This document shows, one piece after another, positions 1 through 5,159 of a stretch of DNA of 6,469 nucleotides. Source of the DNA: Streptomyces sp. NRRL WC-3549. Its GTDB lineage: Bacteria; Actinomycetota; Actinomycetes; Streptomycetales; Streptomycetaceae. A program made the translations under genes and the position numbers. The stretch is from positions 39,733 to 46,201 of the forward strand of contig NZ_KL585422.1 of assembly GCF_000721935.1 (NCBI RefSeq), written 5' to 3'. Positions within the stretch are counted from its first letter, which is position 1, and the number at the start of each line of letters is the position of its first letter. The notes below the pieces were generated by a model. The model had not been told where the DNA came from. It was given only the letters and a program-made list of their open reading frames with translations, and searched no databases.

Positions 1-42
1 GTCCCCGCCGGTACACGATCAGTGACGTGTGTCCAGCGTGAC

Positions 43-399
43 TCAGGGGGTTGGGGTCCGCAACTCGCGGTGCGGGTACGGGACCGCTGCGTCAGCTCCG
101 CCGCCTCGCAGCGCCTCCAGGAACCTGCGGACCGGCGCGGCTCCGCCGGGGCGGCGGCTGCGCTGGCCCATCGTCAGCCGGTACCGGACCCCGTTGACGC
201 TCGCTATCGCCGAGTCGGCGGCCAGGAACCACCGCCGGTGGACGGTCACCGCGCTCAGCGGGGCGCTGTCGATCTCCCGGCCGTAGCTGGTCAGCAGCGC
301 CAGCCGGCCGTCCTTCACGATCACTTGTCCGGCCCGGGTGAGTGAACGGAACGACCGCTCGATCCTCACATCCGTCGCGTTGAACTCGGTCGCGGTCAC
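43..399 (-). CDS. Small conserved hypothetical protein, 118 aa
   Basis: I do not recognise this protein and assign no function. The frame stays open upstream to about 522. I chose the GTG at 399-397 because an AAGGGGGG-type ribosome site (412-419 on the plus strand) precedes it by about 10 nt, and because the residues further upstream are Arg/Gly-rich and look untranslated. The first ~75 residues alternate short hydrophobic stretches with turns ([37 protein letters not shown]), which suggests a small beta-rich domain, perhaps PH-like. They are followed by RYRLTMG, RRFLEAL and a disordered Pro/Arg tail. There is no signal peptide or membrane segment, so it is probably cytoplasmic. It is divergent from the PLP enzyme at 595, with 195 nt between the two starts. 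The open frame and codon bias fit a real gene; the product is unknown. Confidence 0.7.
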   Translation of the reverse strand: MTATEFNATDVRIERSFRSLTRAGQVIVKDGRLALLTSYGREIDSAPLSAVTVHRRWFLAADSAIASVNGVRYRLTMGQRSRRPGGAAPVRRFLEALRGGGADAAVPYPHRELRTPTP

Positions 400-594
400 A
401 GCGACTTCACCCCCCTTGTCCCGGCTTCTCCTGGGAATTTTCCCTCGGGCCGGGCGTTCGCGCCAGACCGCCTCCCGGCCGAAACGTTCCGCCTGCGCCA
501 AGTATGGGCTATAGCCGCTCAAAGTAAACGTTTGTGCAGGTGGGAGGGCTATCGTGAAGGAAGAGCACCCGCAGACTCACGAGGGAGAGCGCCG
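400..594. promoter_or_regulatory. Divergent intergenic promoter region with operator-like palindromes
   Basis: This 195-nt region separates two divergent starts. For the minus-strand gene, TTTACT (528-523) and CATACT (506-501) stand 16 nt apart and resemble -35/-10 boxes. For the plus-strand gene, TATAGC (510-515) is a possible -10 with only a poor -35 (TTCCGC, 487-492, 17 nt away). Palindromes present are GGCTATAGCC (507-516), AAACGTTT (526-533), a second AACGTT (483-488) and GGGAATTTTCCC (433-444). AAACGTTT overlaps the minus-strand -35 candidate. These are sequence matches only; neither promoter is established. Confidence 0.35.
582..587 (+). promoter_or_regulatory. Ribosome binding site that fixes the start at 595
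   Basis: AGGGAG lies 7 nt before ATG 595, the usual distance. An in-frame GTG at 532 would add 21 residues rich in Arg, Gly and Pro, and it lacks a comparable site at the right spacing. Confidence 0.75.
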
Positions 595-1725
595 ATGGAC
601 ACCACCGGGCACGGGCAGGACGGCGCGGCCACGGCCACCGTGGACATCGACCGCAGCGACCCGGAGTACCGGGCGTGGCTGAAGGACGCGGTACGCAAGG
701 TGCAGGCGGACGCCAACCGCTCGGCCGACACTCATCTCCTGCGCTTCCCGCTGCCCGAGCAGTGGGGCATCGACCTCTACCTCAAGGACGAGTCGACGCA
801 CCCCACCGGCAGTCTCAAGCACCGGCTGGCCCGCTCGCTCTTCCTCTACGGCCTCTGCAACGGCTGGATCCGGCGGAACAAGCCGGTCATCGAGGCGTCC
901 AGCGGCTCCACCGCCGTCTCGGAGGCGTACTTCGCCAAGCTGATCGGCGTGCCGTTCATCGCCGTGATGCCCCGGACCACCAGCCCCGAGAAGTGCCGTC
1001 TGATCGAATTCCACGGTGGCCGCTGTCACTTCGTCGACGACGCCCGGCGGATCTACGAGGAGTCCGCGAACCTCGCGGCCGAGACCGGCGGCCACTACAT
1101 GGACCAGTTCACCTACGCCGAGCGGGCCACCGACTGGCGCGGCAACAACAACATCGCGGAGTCGATCTACCAGCAACTGCGGCTGGAGCGGTACCCGGAA
1201 CCCGCCTGGATCGTCGCCACGGCCGGGACCGGAGGCACCTCCGCCACTATCGGCCGGTACGTCCGCTACATGCAGCACGACACCCTGATCTGTGTCCCCG
1301 ACCCGGAGAACTCCTGCTTCTTCGACGGCTGGACGCACCACGACCCGCTCGCCACCAGCGACCGCGGCTCACGGATCGAGGGCATCGGAAGACCCCGGAT
1401 GGAGCCGAGCTTCGTCCCCGGCGCCATCGACCGGATGATGAAGGTCCCGGACGCCGCCACCGTCGCCGCGGTCCGCTTCCTGGAACGTGCCATCGGCCGC
1501 AGGGCCGGCGGTTCGACGGGCACCGGTCTGTGGAGCGCGCTCACGCTGGTGGCCGAGATGGTGGAACAGGGCCGGACCGGCAGTGTCGTCACCCTGATCT
1601 GCGACCCGGGCGACCGCTACCTCGACAAGTACTACTCCGACGGCTGGCTGGACGAGCAGGGACTGGACATCCGGCCGTACACCGCCACCCTCGACCGCTT
1701 CCTCACCACCGGAACCTGGTCCTGA
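595..1725 (+). CDS. PLP-dependent cysteine synthase-family enzyme, Cds1 (cysteine desulfhydrase)-like, 376 aa
   Basis: This is a fold-type II pyridoxal-phosphate enzyme of the cysteine synthase / cystathionine beta-synthase superfamily, presumably cytoplasmic. Visible landmarks are the PLP Schiff-base lysine K75 in the TGSLKHR motif, the loop SSGST at 102-106, the phosphate-binding loop GTGGTS at 211-216, a second glycine-rich stretch GGSTGTG at 305-311, and CDPGDRYL at 336-343. Authentic O-acetylserine sulfhydrylases have SGNTG in the first loop and Ser in the last motif. [10 protein letters not shown] is instead typical, as I recall, of the actinobacterial Cds1 group (Mycobacterium tuberculosis Rv3684), which breaks L-cysteine into H2S, pyruvate and ammonia. 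Desulfhydrase activity is therefore the better guess, but synthase activity is not excluded. No membrane segment is visible. The gene stands alone, divergent from the 399 gene, and ends 24 nt before a strong terminator. It has no TTA codon. Confidence 0.9.
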   Translation: MDTTGHGQDGAATATVDIDRSDPEYRAWLKDAVRKVQADANRSADTHLLRFPLPEQWGIDLYLKDESTHPTGSLKHRLARSLFLYGLCNGWIRRNKPVIEASSGSTAVSEAYFAKLIGVPFIAVMPRTTSPEKCRLIEFHGGRCHFVDDARRIYEESANLAAETGGHYMDQFTYAERATDWRGNNNIAESIYQQLRLERYPEPAWIVATAGTGGTSATIGRYVRYMQHDTLICVPDPENSCFFDGWTHHDPLATSDRGSRIEGIGRPRMEPSFVPGAIDRMMKVPDAATVAAVRFLERAIGRRAGGSTGTGLWSALTLVAEMVEQGRTGSVVTLICDPGDRYLDKYYSDGWLDEQGLDIRPYTATLDRFLTTGTWS

Positions 1726-1749
1726 GCCGTCGGCCCGGACGGCCGGAGG

Positions 1750-1805
1750 GCCCCTCGCCTCCGCGGTCCCACCGGGACCGTCCGGTGAGACCGCGAACGA
1801 GGGGC
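1750..1805. terminator. Nested hairpin, probable bidirectional terminator
   Basis: Three coaxial inverted repeats stack here. The outer arms are GCCCCTCG (1750-1757) with CGAGGGGC (1798-1805), the middle arms CGCGGTC (1762-1768) with GACCGCG (1789-1795), and the inner arms CACCGG (1770-1775) with CCGGTG (1782-1787), around a 6-nt loop. It sits between the convergent ends at 1725 (plus) and 1849 (minus), so it can serve both genes. There is no T tract, as is common for terminators in high-GC actinomycetes. A separate perfect palindrome, CTCCGGCCGGAG, follows at 1808-1819. Confidence 0.75.
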
Positions 1806-1848
1806 ACCTCCGGCCGGAGCGCTCACTCCGTGCCCGGACGGTTCCCCG

Positions 1849-3039
1849 TCAGCACGCGAGGGGGGCGGAGCCGACGGCCACGTCGTCGAACCACAGGGTG
1901 TCGTCGCCCGTGCCGTAACTCTCCCATCCCAGGCGCAGGGCGGTGGGCCGGGGAGGGGTGGAGCCGGTGAGCCACTGCTGGTCGACGTCCTGGGTGGGGA
2001 CGCCGTCGACGTGCAGGCCCGGGACCTGGTCGTCACCGAGCCAGGTGTCCATACCGGGGGCCGTCGTGTCGATCGCGAACCGCAGGCACTGCCAGCTTCC
2101 CGTCGGCAGCGGTCTGCTCAGCGCCACACCGGCGGGGCTCTGCGCCGGCAGTGTGGCGTCGTCGCTCTCCCGGTTCCACTGGAGGGCGCCGTTCTGGCCG
2201 CCGACGCGCAGACTGCGCCCGCCCTGGGCGCTGTCGGGCAGGGAGACGAAGGTGACGTGCGCGGCGGGGAGGGCCGTGGTGTGCCTCACCCACATGCGTA
2301 CGTACATCACCGGTCCGACCGATGAGAGGTCGGCGGTGGAGGCGGCGAAGGCGTGGTTGCAGTAGCCGTCCCGGCCGTCGATCCGCAGCGATCTGCCGCC
2401 GCTGTGCGCCACCTCGGTGTCGACGGCGGCGGTGCCGGTGCCCTGGCAGTCGGGTGCGGTGAACCGCCAGTCGCCCGACGGATCGGGGCCGGTCTGGTCC
2501 TCGAAGTCCGAGCAGACCACCGCGTCGCCGCACTCCGCGCCGGCCGGCGGGGTCGTCGGCGGCGGGGTGGTGGGGGGAGTGGTCGGTGGCGGGGTGCCGC
2601 CACCGCCGCACGGCACGCCGTCGAGGGCGAAGTCGCTCGGTGCCGGGTCGGCCGGCCGCCAGGTTCCCTGGACGCCGAAGTCGGCGGAGCCGCCCGTGGC
2701 CAGCGCGCCGTTCCAGCCCGCGTCGACGGCGACCACGGACCCGCCGCTCTGGGTGACGGTCGCGTTCCACGCCGATGTCACCTGCTGCTCGCCGGTGTAG
2801 GTCCAGGTCAGACGCCAGCCGTTGAGGGCCGGACCCAGATTGGTGAGCTTGATCTGGGCGGTGTAGCCGTCGGCCCAGCCGTTCACGGTGTAGTCGACCC
2901 GGCAGCCGGACTCGGCACCGCTCGCGGACATCGCCGTGAAGCCGGACGCCAGCAGCGCGACGGCCGTGAGGACCACCGCCCAGGGCCTGCGCCGTAATCG
3001 CGGGAGCCGGTGCGGTGATCGTGGGGGAAGGACGCGCAC
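1849..3039 (-). CDS. Secreted CBM2 / Cip1-like domain protein, 396 aa
   Basis: This is a secreted cellulose-targeted protein. The GTG start at 3039 has GGAGG (3049-3045) 5 nt upstream. Residues 1-42 form a signal peptide with a long Arg-rich n-region (RLRRRPW, possibly Tat-like) and a hydrophobic core. Residues 46-144 are a family 2 carbohydrate-binding module bounded by C46 and C144, with candidate surface tryptophans W55, W91 and W109. Residues 145-168 are a Pro/Thr linker. Residues 170-396 resemble Trichoderma reesei Cip1 along their whole length, as I recall that sequence: APDC, DTxVAHSG, GYCxH, HVTF, PDxAQGG, LRxGGQ, NRESDDATLP, WQC and WFDD are shared, including several cysteines. Cip1 has a beta-jelly-roll fold related to polysaccharide lyases and binds calcium; its activity is not settled. 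No catalytic role can be read here. Codon 15 is TTA. The gene follows the GH5 gene by 100 nt but has its own CebR-like box. Confidence 0.92.
   Translation of the reverse strand: MRVLPPRSPHRLPRLRRRPWAVVLTAVALLASGFTAMSASGAESGCRVDYTVNGWADGYTAQIKLTNLGPALNGWRLTWTYTGEQQVTSAWNATVTQSGGSVVAVDAGWNGALATGGSADFGVQGTWRPADPAPSDFALDGVPCGGGGTPPPTTPPTTPPPTTPPAGAECGDAVVCSDFEDQTGPDPSGDWRFTAPDCQGTGTAAVDTEVAHSGGRSLRIDGRDGYCNHAFAASTADLSSVGPVMYVRMWVRHTTALPAAHVTFVSLPDSAQGGRSLRVGGQNGALQWNRESDDATLPAQSPAGVALSRPLPTGSWQCLRFAIDTTAPGMDTWLGDDQVPGLHVDGVPTQDVDQQWLTGSTPPRPTALRLGWESYGTGDDTLWFDDVAVGSAPLAC
2536..2607 (-). repeat. Low-complexity Pro/Thr linker-coding repeat
   Basis: Codons for residues 145-168 of the Cip1-like protein are a run of Gly, Pro and Thr triplets (CCxACCACC-type units, read on the plus strand as ggt/ggc tracts). 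This is the flexible linker between the CBM2 and the Cip1-like domain. Such tracts can vary in length by slippage. Confidence 0.7.
2995..2997 (-). other. TTA leucine codon (codon 15) in the CBM2-Cip1-like gene
   Basis: Reading from GTG 3039, the codons CCG CGA TTA CGG CGC place an in-frame TTA at Leu15, in the basic n-region of the signal peptide. TTA is the rarest codon in Streptomyces and is read by the bldA tRNA. I found no second TTA in this gene. Confidence 0.85.
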
Positions 3040-3044
3040 GTGTG

Positions 3045-3049
3045 CCTCC
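3045..3049 (-). promoter_or_regulatory. Ribosome binding site of the Cip1-like gene
   Basis: GGAGG on the minus strand lies 5 nt before GTG 3039. It supports this start over internal GTG codons, which would remove the basic n-region of the signal peptide and bypass the TTA codon. Confidence 0.75.
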
Positions 3050-3084
3050 GGGGTAGGGGTGCGGGGGTGCGGGGAGAGAAGGGG

Positions 3085-3098
3085 TGGGAGCGCTCCCG
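3085..3098. promoter_or_regulatory. CebR-box operator (13 of 14 bases) upstream of the Cip1-like gene
   Basis: TGGGAGCGCTCCCG on the plus strand matches the streptomycete CebR operator TGGGAGCGCTCCCA at every base but the last. It is 46 nt upstream of the GTG at 3039 and just past the terminator of the GH5 gene. CebR is a LacI-family repressor released by cellobiose or cellotriose. Regulation here is inferred from the match and from the cellulose-related function of the gene. No convincing -35/-10 is visible next to it. Confidence 0.85.
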
Positions 3099-3102
3099 TA
3101 GG

Positions 3103-3129
3103 CCGGGGCCCGGAGAGGCCGGGCCCCGG
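3103..3129 (-). terminator. Perfect 11-bp hairpin terminator after the GH5 gene
   Basis: CCGGGGCCCGG (3103-3113) and CCGGGCCCCGG (3119-3129) are exact inverted repeats with a 5-nt loop. The hairpin begins 10 nt after the GH5 stop codon. There is no T tract. It separates the GH5 gene from the downstream operator and suggests that most GH5 transcripts end here. Confidence 0.8.
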
Positions 3130-3139
3130 TCGAAGGCGG

Positions 3140-4510
3140 TCAGCCGGTGGGGAAGGAGTCAGGGGTGCTGATCCGCTCCTTGAGCAGCGCGCCGGACTCG
3201 GTCAGCACGCCGCTGCCGCTGTAGTCGGTGCCGCCGCAGGTGCCGGGCCGGAACGCCGCGCTGCTCTCGGGCGCGTCGGAATAGGTCCAGTTCGCATAGC
3301 TGATCTTCAGCTGATCGAGCAGGTCCAGCCAGGCCGTGGTGCTCGCCCGGTCCATCGCCCCACCGCCGGTGGCGCTCACCGTGCCGAACTCGGTGACGAA
3401 GAGCGGAAGCCGTGCGGCCGCCCGGCTCACCGCGGCGCGGTAGGCGTCCTTGTGGCTCGCGGCGTAGAAGTGGAACGCGTACATGATGTTGGTGGCGTTG
3501 ACGGGGCTGTTGACCACCTCGCTCTCGTCGGAACCGTCCGAGACGCCCAGCGAGGACCAGCCGCGGGTGCCGACGATGACGACGGCGTCGGGGTCGGCGG
3601 CCCGGATCACCGGGATGACCTGCTCGGCGTAGTTCCTGACGGCCGCCCAGCTCACGCCGTTGGGCTCGTTGGCGATCTCGTAGATCACGTTCTTCTTGTC
3701 CGCGTTGCGGGCGGCGACGGACGCGAAGAACGTCTTGGCGCGTTCGAGGTTGAAATTGGGATCGCCCGGCGTCAGGGTGTGGAAGTCGATCAACGCGTAC
3801 ATGCCGCGGGCCTCGGCCATGTCGACGAGTTCGTTCACACGCCGGGTGAAGCCCGCCGGGTCGGTCTCGTAACCGTCCTCCTGCACGTACATGGCGATGC
3901 GGAGCAGGTCCGACTTCCAGTCGTTCGCCAGCGCGTCCAGGGAGGCGGCGTCGTAGCACGCGCTGAACCACTGGATGCCGTGCGTGCTCATGCCCCGCAG
4001 CTGTATCGGGCGGTCGTACCGGTTGCAGAGGTTCACCCCGCAGACGTGGAGCTGTCCGTTGACGTCCAGGGGGGTGCCGTCGTCGGAACCGGCCGGGGGT
4101 TCTCCGACGGAGCCCGTACACGCCACGCCGTTGAGCGCGAACGCCGTGGGGGGCGGGTTGGCGTGCGTGAAGGAGCCCACGAAGCCCATGTCGGCCGCCG
4201 CACCGGTGGCCAGCGTGCCGTTCCAGTCGACGCCGGCGGCCGTGACCGTGGAACCGGACTGCGACCAGGCGGCGTTCCAGCCCTGGACGACCTTCTGTCC
4301 GGCGTCCGGCATGGTGAACGTGAGCTTCCACCCGGACACGGGGGCACCCAGGTTGGTGACCTTCACCGCGGCCTGGAAGCCGTCCTGCCACTGACTGCTG
4401 ATCGTGTACTCGGCGGTGCAGCCGGTGGCGGCCGCCGCCTGGGGGCCGGTCAGCGCCGTGAGGCCCAGGACCGTCGCACAGGTGGCCAGTAAGGCCAGAA
4501 GGCGTTTCAT
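3140..4510 (-). CDS. Secreted CBM2-GH5 endoglucanase (GH5_2-like), 456 aa
   Basis: This is a secreted endo-beta-1,4-glucanase that cleaves internal bonds of cellulose. ATG 4510 is preceded by AGGAGG (4522-4517) at 6 nt, so I reject the 25-residue upstream extension, which would also run through the operator. Residues 1-28 are a signal peptide (MKRLL then a hydrophobic core, AAAA near cleavage). C31-C131 is a CBM2 with candidate surface tryptophans W41, W78 and W96. The linker (132-148) is short and not Pro/Thr-rich. The catalytic domain covers about 150-447 and follows Bacillus Cel5A closely: LRGMSTHGIQWF, R204, H244, acid/base E282 in NEPNG, H347/Y349, nucleophile E374 in TEFG, and W408. All expected GH5 catalytic residues are present. 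Codon 7 is TTA and a perfect CebR box lies upstream. Confidence in family and function is high; the exact subfamily is from recall. Confidence 0.96.
   Translation of the reverse strand: MKRLLALLATCATVLGLTALTGPQAAAATGCTAEYTISSQWQDGFQAAVKVTNLGAPVSGWKLTFTMPDAGQKVVQGWNAAWSQSGSTVTAAGVDWNGTLATGAAADMGFVGSFTHANPPPTAFALNGVACTGSVGEPPAGSDDGTPLDVNGQLHVCGVNLCNRYDRPIQLRGMSTHGIQWFSACYDAASLDALANDWKSDLLRIAMYVQEDGYETDPAGFTRRVNELVDMAEARGMYALIDFHTLTPGDPNFNLERAKTFFASVAARNADKKNVIYEIANEPNGVSWAAVRNYAEQVIPVIRAADPDAVVIVGTRGWSSLGVSDGSDESEVVNSPVNATNIMYAFHFYAASHKDAYRAAVSRAAARLPLFVTEFGTVSATGGGAMDRASTTAWLDLLDQLKISYANWTYSDAPESSAAFRPGTCGGTDYSGSGVLTESGALLKERISTPDSFPTG
4490..4492 (-). other. TTA leucine codon (codon 7) in the GH5 endoglucanase gene
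   Basis: From ATG 4510 the codons run AAA CGC CTT CTG GCC TTA, giving an in-frame TTA at Leu7 in the signal peptide. The neighbouring AAA and CTT codons are also uncommon in such a GC-rich genome. No other in-frame TTA was found in the gene. Confidence 0.9.
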
Positions 4511-4516
4511 TGCGTT

Positions 4517-4522
4517 CCTCCT
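4517..4522 (-). promoter_or_regulatory. Ribosome binding site of the GH5 gene
   Basis: AGGAGG on the minus strand lies 6 nt before ATG 4510, an almost ideal Shine-Dalgarno. It settles the start against the in-frame ATG codons at 4585, 4567 and 4543, which lie upstream of or around the operator. Confidence 0.85.
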
Positions 4523-4545
4523 CGTGTGAAGCGGGAACAACATGA

Positions 4546-4559
4546 TGGGAGCGCTCCCA
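4546..4559. promoter_or_regulatory. Perfect CebR-box operator upstream of the GH5 endoglucanase
   Basis: TGGGAGCGCTCCCA is an exact 14-bp palindrome identical to the CebR binding site known from several Streptomyces species. It ends 35 nt before the ATG at 4510. If the upstream -10 candidate is right, it lies just downstream of the transcription start, where a bound repressor would block elongation. Regulation is inferred from this match. Confidence 0.92.
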
Positions 4560-4576
4560 AGGCCCATCGGCCCGAG

Positions 4577-4606
4577 ACCGTACACCGGCGCGTCGAGGCG
4601 TGTACA
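4577..4606 (-). promoter_or_regulatory. Possible promoter of the GH5 gene
   Basis: On the minus strand TGTACA (4606-4601) and TACGGT (4582-4577) stand 18 nt apart and resemble weak -35 and -10 boxes, which would start transcription near 4570, just before the CebR box. The same bases form a dyad, GTACAC (4580-4585) with GTGTAC (4600-4605). The box matches are partial, so this is tentative. Confidence 0.3.
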
Positions 4607-4631
4607 GACGTCCGACCGACCGGGCGACGCC

Positions 4632-5066
4632 CTAATCGGCGAGCAGCGAGTCCAGTACCCGGCCGAATACGCGTCGCCCCGCCCTCGCCAGCAGTGGATC
4701 GGCCCCCCGGGGCAGCAGCCGCACCCGCAGCTCCTCGACCCAGATCACATGCGAGCCCGAACCCGTCGGCGAGACATCGATGGAGGCACGCCCCCGCACC
4801 AGGGAACCGCGCTTCTCCAACTCGCACAGCCCGGCCCGTCCGGCCGCGGGCGGAACCCACCTGACCACTTCCATCGGGTCGTCGAACCCCAGCGCGCCCG
4901 AGCCCGTACGTGCCACGAAGACCGTGCCGGCCCGGGTGGGCGGGTCCGTCCGCACGGTGACCGAGGTGAGCGGAACGGCGTCACCGTGCCGTTCCCAGAC
5001 GGTCACCCGCCGCCAGGCCTCGGCGGCGGGGAGGGGAGTGAAGCGCTCGATCCGGAAGACGGCCAC
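4632..5066 (-). CDS. SRPBCC-fold (START/polyketide cyclase-like) family protein, 144 aa
   Basis: This is a small protein of the SRPBCC type, a fold that encloses a hydrophobic ligand cavity; the ligand and reaction are unknown. The N-terminus (VFRIERFTPLPAAEAWRRVTVWERHGDAVPLT) has the usual first strand followed by a helix pair. Then come beta strands (TSVTVRT, GTVFVART, MEVVRWV), a central HVIWVEELRV strand, and a C-terminal helix (LLARAGRRVFGRVLDSLLAD). The length of 144 aa is typical. There is no signal peptide, so it is probably cytoplasmic. GTG 5066 is chosen because the protein fold begins at once there. AGGA lies 7 nt upstream, but the same bases form TAGGAT, a possible -10 that would make the mRNA leaderless. 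The gene lies 121 nt upstream of the GH5 start on the same strand, with no visible link to cellulose use. Confidence 0.82.
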   Translation of the reverse strand: MAVFRIERFTPLPAAEAWRRVTVWERHGDAVPLTSVTVRTDPPTRAGTVFVARTGSGALGFDDPMEVVRWVPPAAGRAGLCELEKRGSLVRGRASIDVSPTGSGSHVIWVEELRVRLLPRGADPLLARAGRRVFGRVLDSLLAD

Positions 5067-5072
5067 AGCATG

Positions 5073-5078
5073 ATCCTA
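5073..5078 (-). promoter_or_regulatory. Possible -10 box for a leaderless SRPBCC transcript
   Basis: TAGGAT on the minus strand ends 6 nt before GTG 5066, so transcription would begin at the start codon itself. No TTGACA-like -35 is found 16-19 nt upstream. The alternative is that AGGA within it is a ribosome site. Confidence 0.25.
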
Positions 5079-5159
5079 GGACGTCCGGGGCCTGCGGGAG
5101 TGCGGAGCGGAACGCGGACGTACGGCCCTGTCGGCGCCGCGCCCGCGCCGGGCGAGCCC

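Noticed and set aside
554..594. GTG at 554 as the start of a leader peptide or an earlier start for the PLP enzyme
   Set aside because: It is out of frame with the enzyme and has no convincing ribosome site or stop close by that would make a short leader peptide.
1814..1827. CebR-like sequence (GGAGCGCTC core) past the 3' end of the Cip1-like gene
   Set aside because: Only 10 of 14 bases match, and it lies between convergent gene ends beside a terminator, where no promoter is expected.
675..1970. Long plus-strand frame overlapping the PLP enzyme in another frame
   Set aside because: Arg/Pro/His-rich translation without domains; the overlapping frame has clear PLP-enzyme motifs and a good ribosome site.
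2936..4492. Long open frame on the plus strand (518 codons)
   Set aside because: It runs antisense to the GH5 and Cip1-like genes; its Gly/Arg/Val-rich composition is what high-GC antisense frames produce, and it has no recognisable domain.
4511..4585. 25-residue N-terminal extension of the GH5 protein
   Set aside because: It would be translated through the CebR box and bury the signal peptide; AGGAGG precedes ATG 4510.
5081..5121. ACGTCCG / CGGACGT inverted repeat between the SRPBCC and DeoR-family genes
   Set aside because: A 27-nt loop between 7-bp arms in GC-rich DNA is weak evidence for a terminator or an operator.
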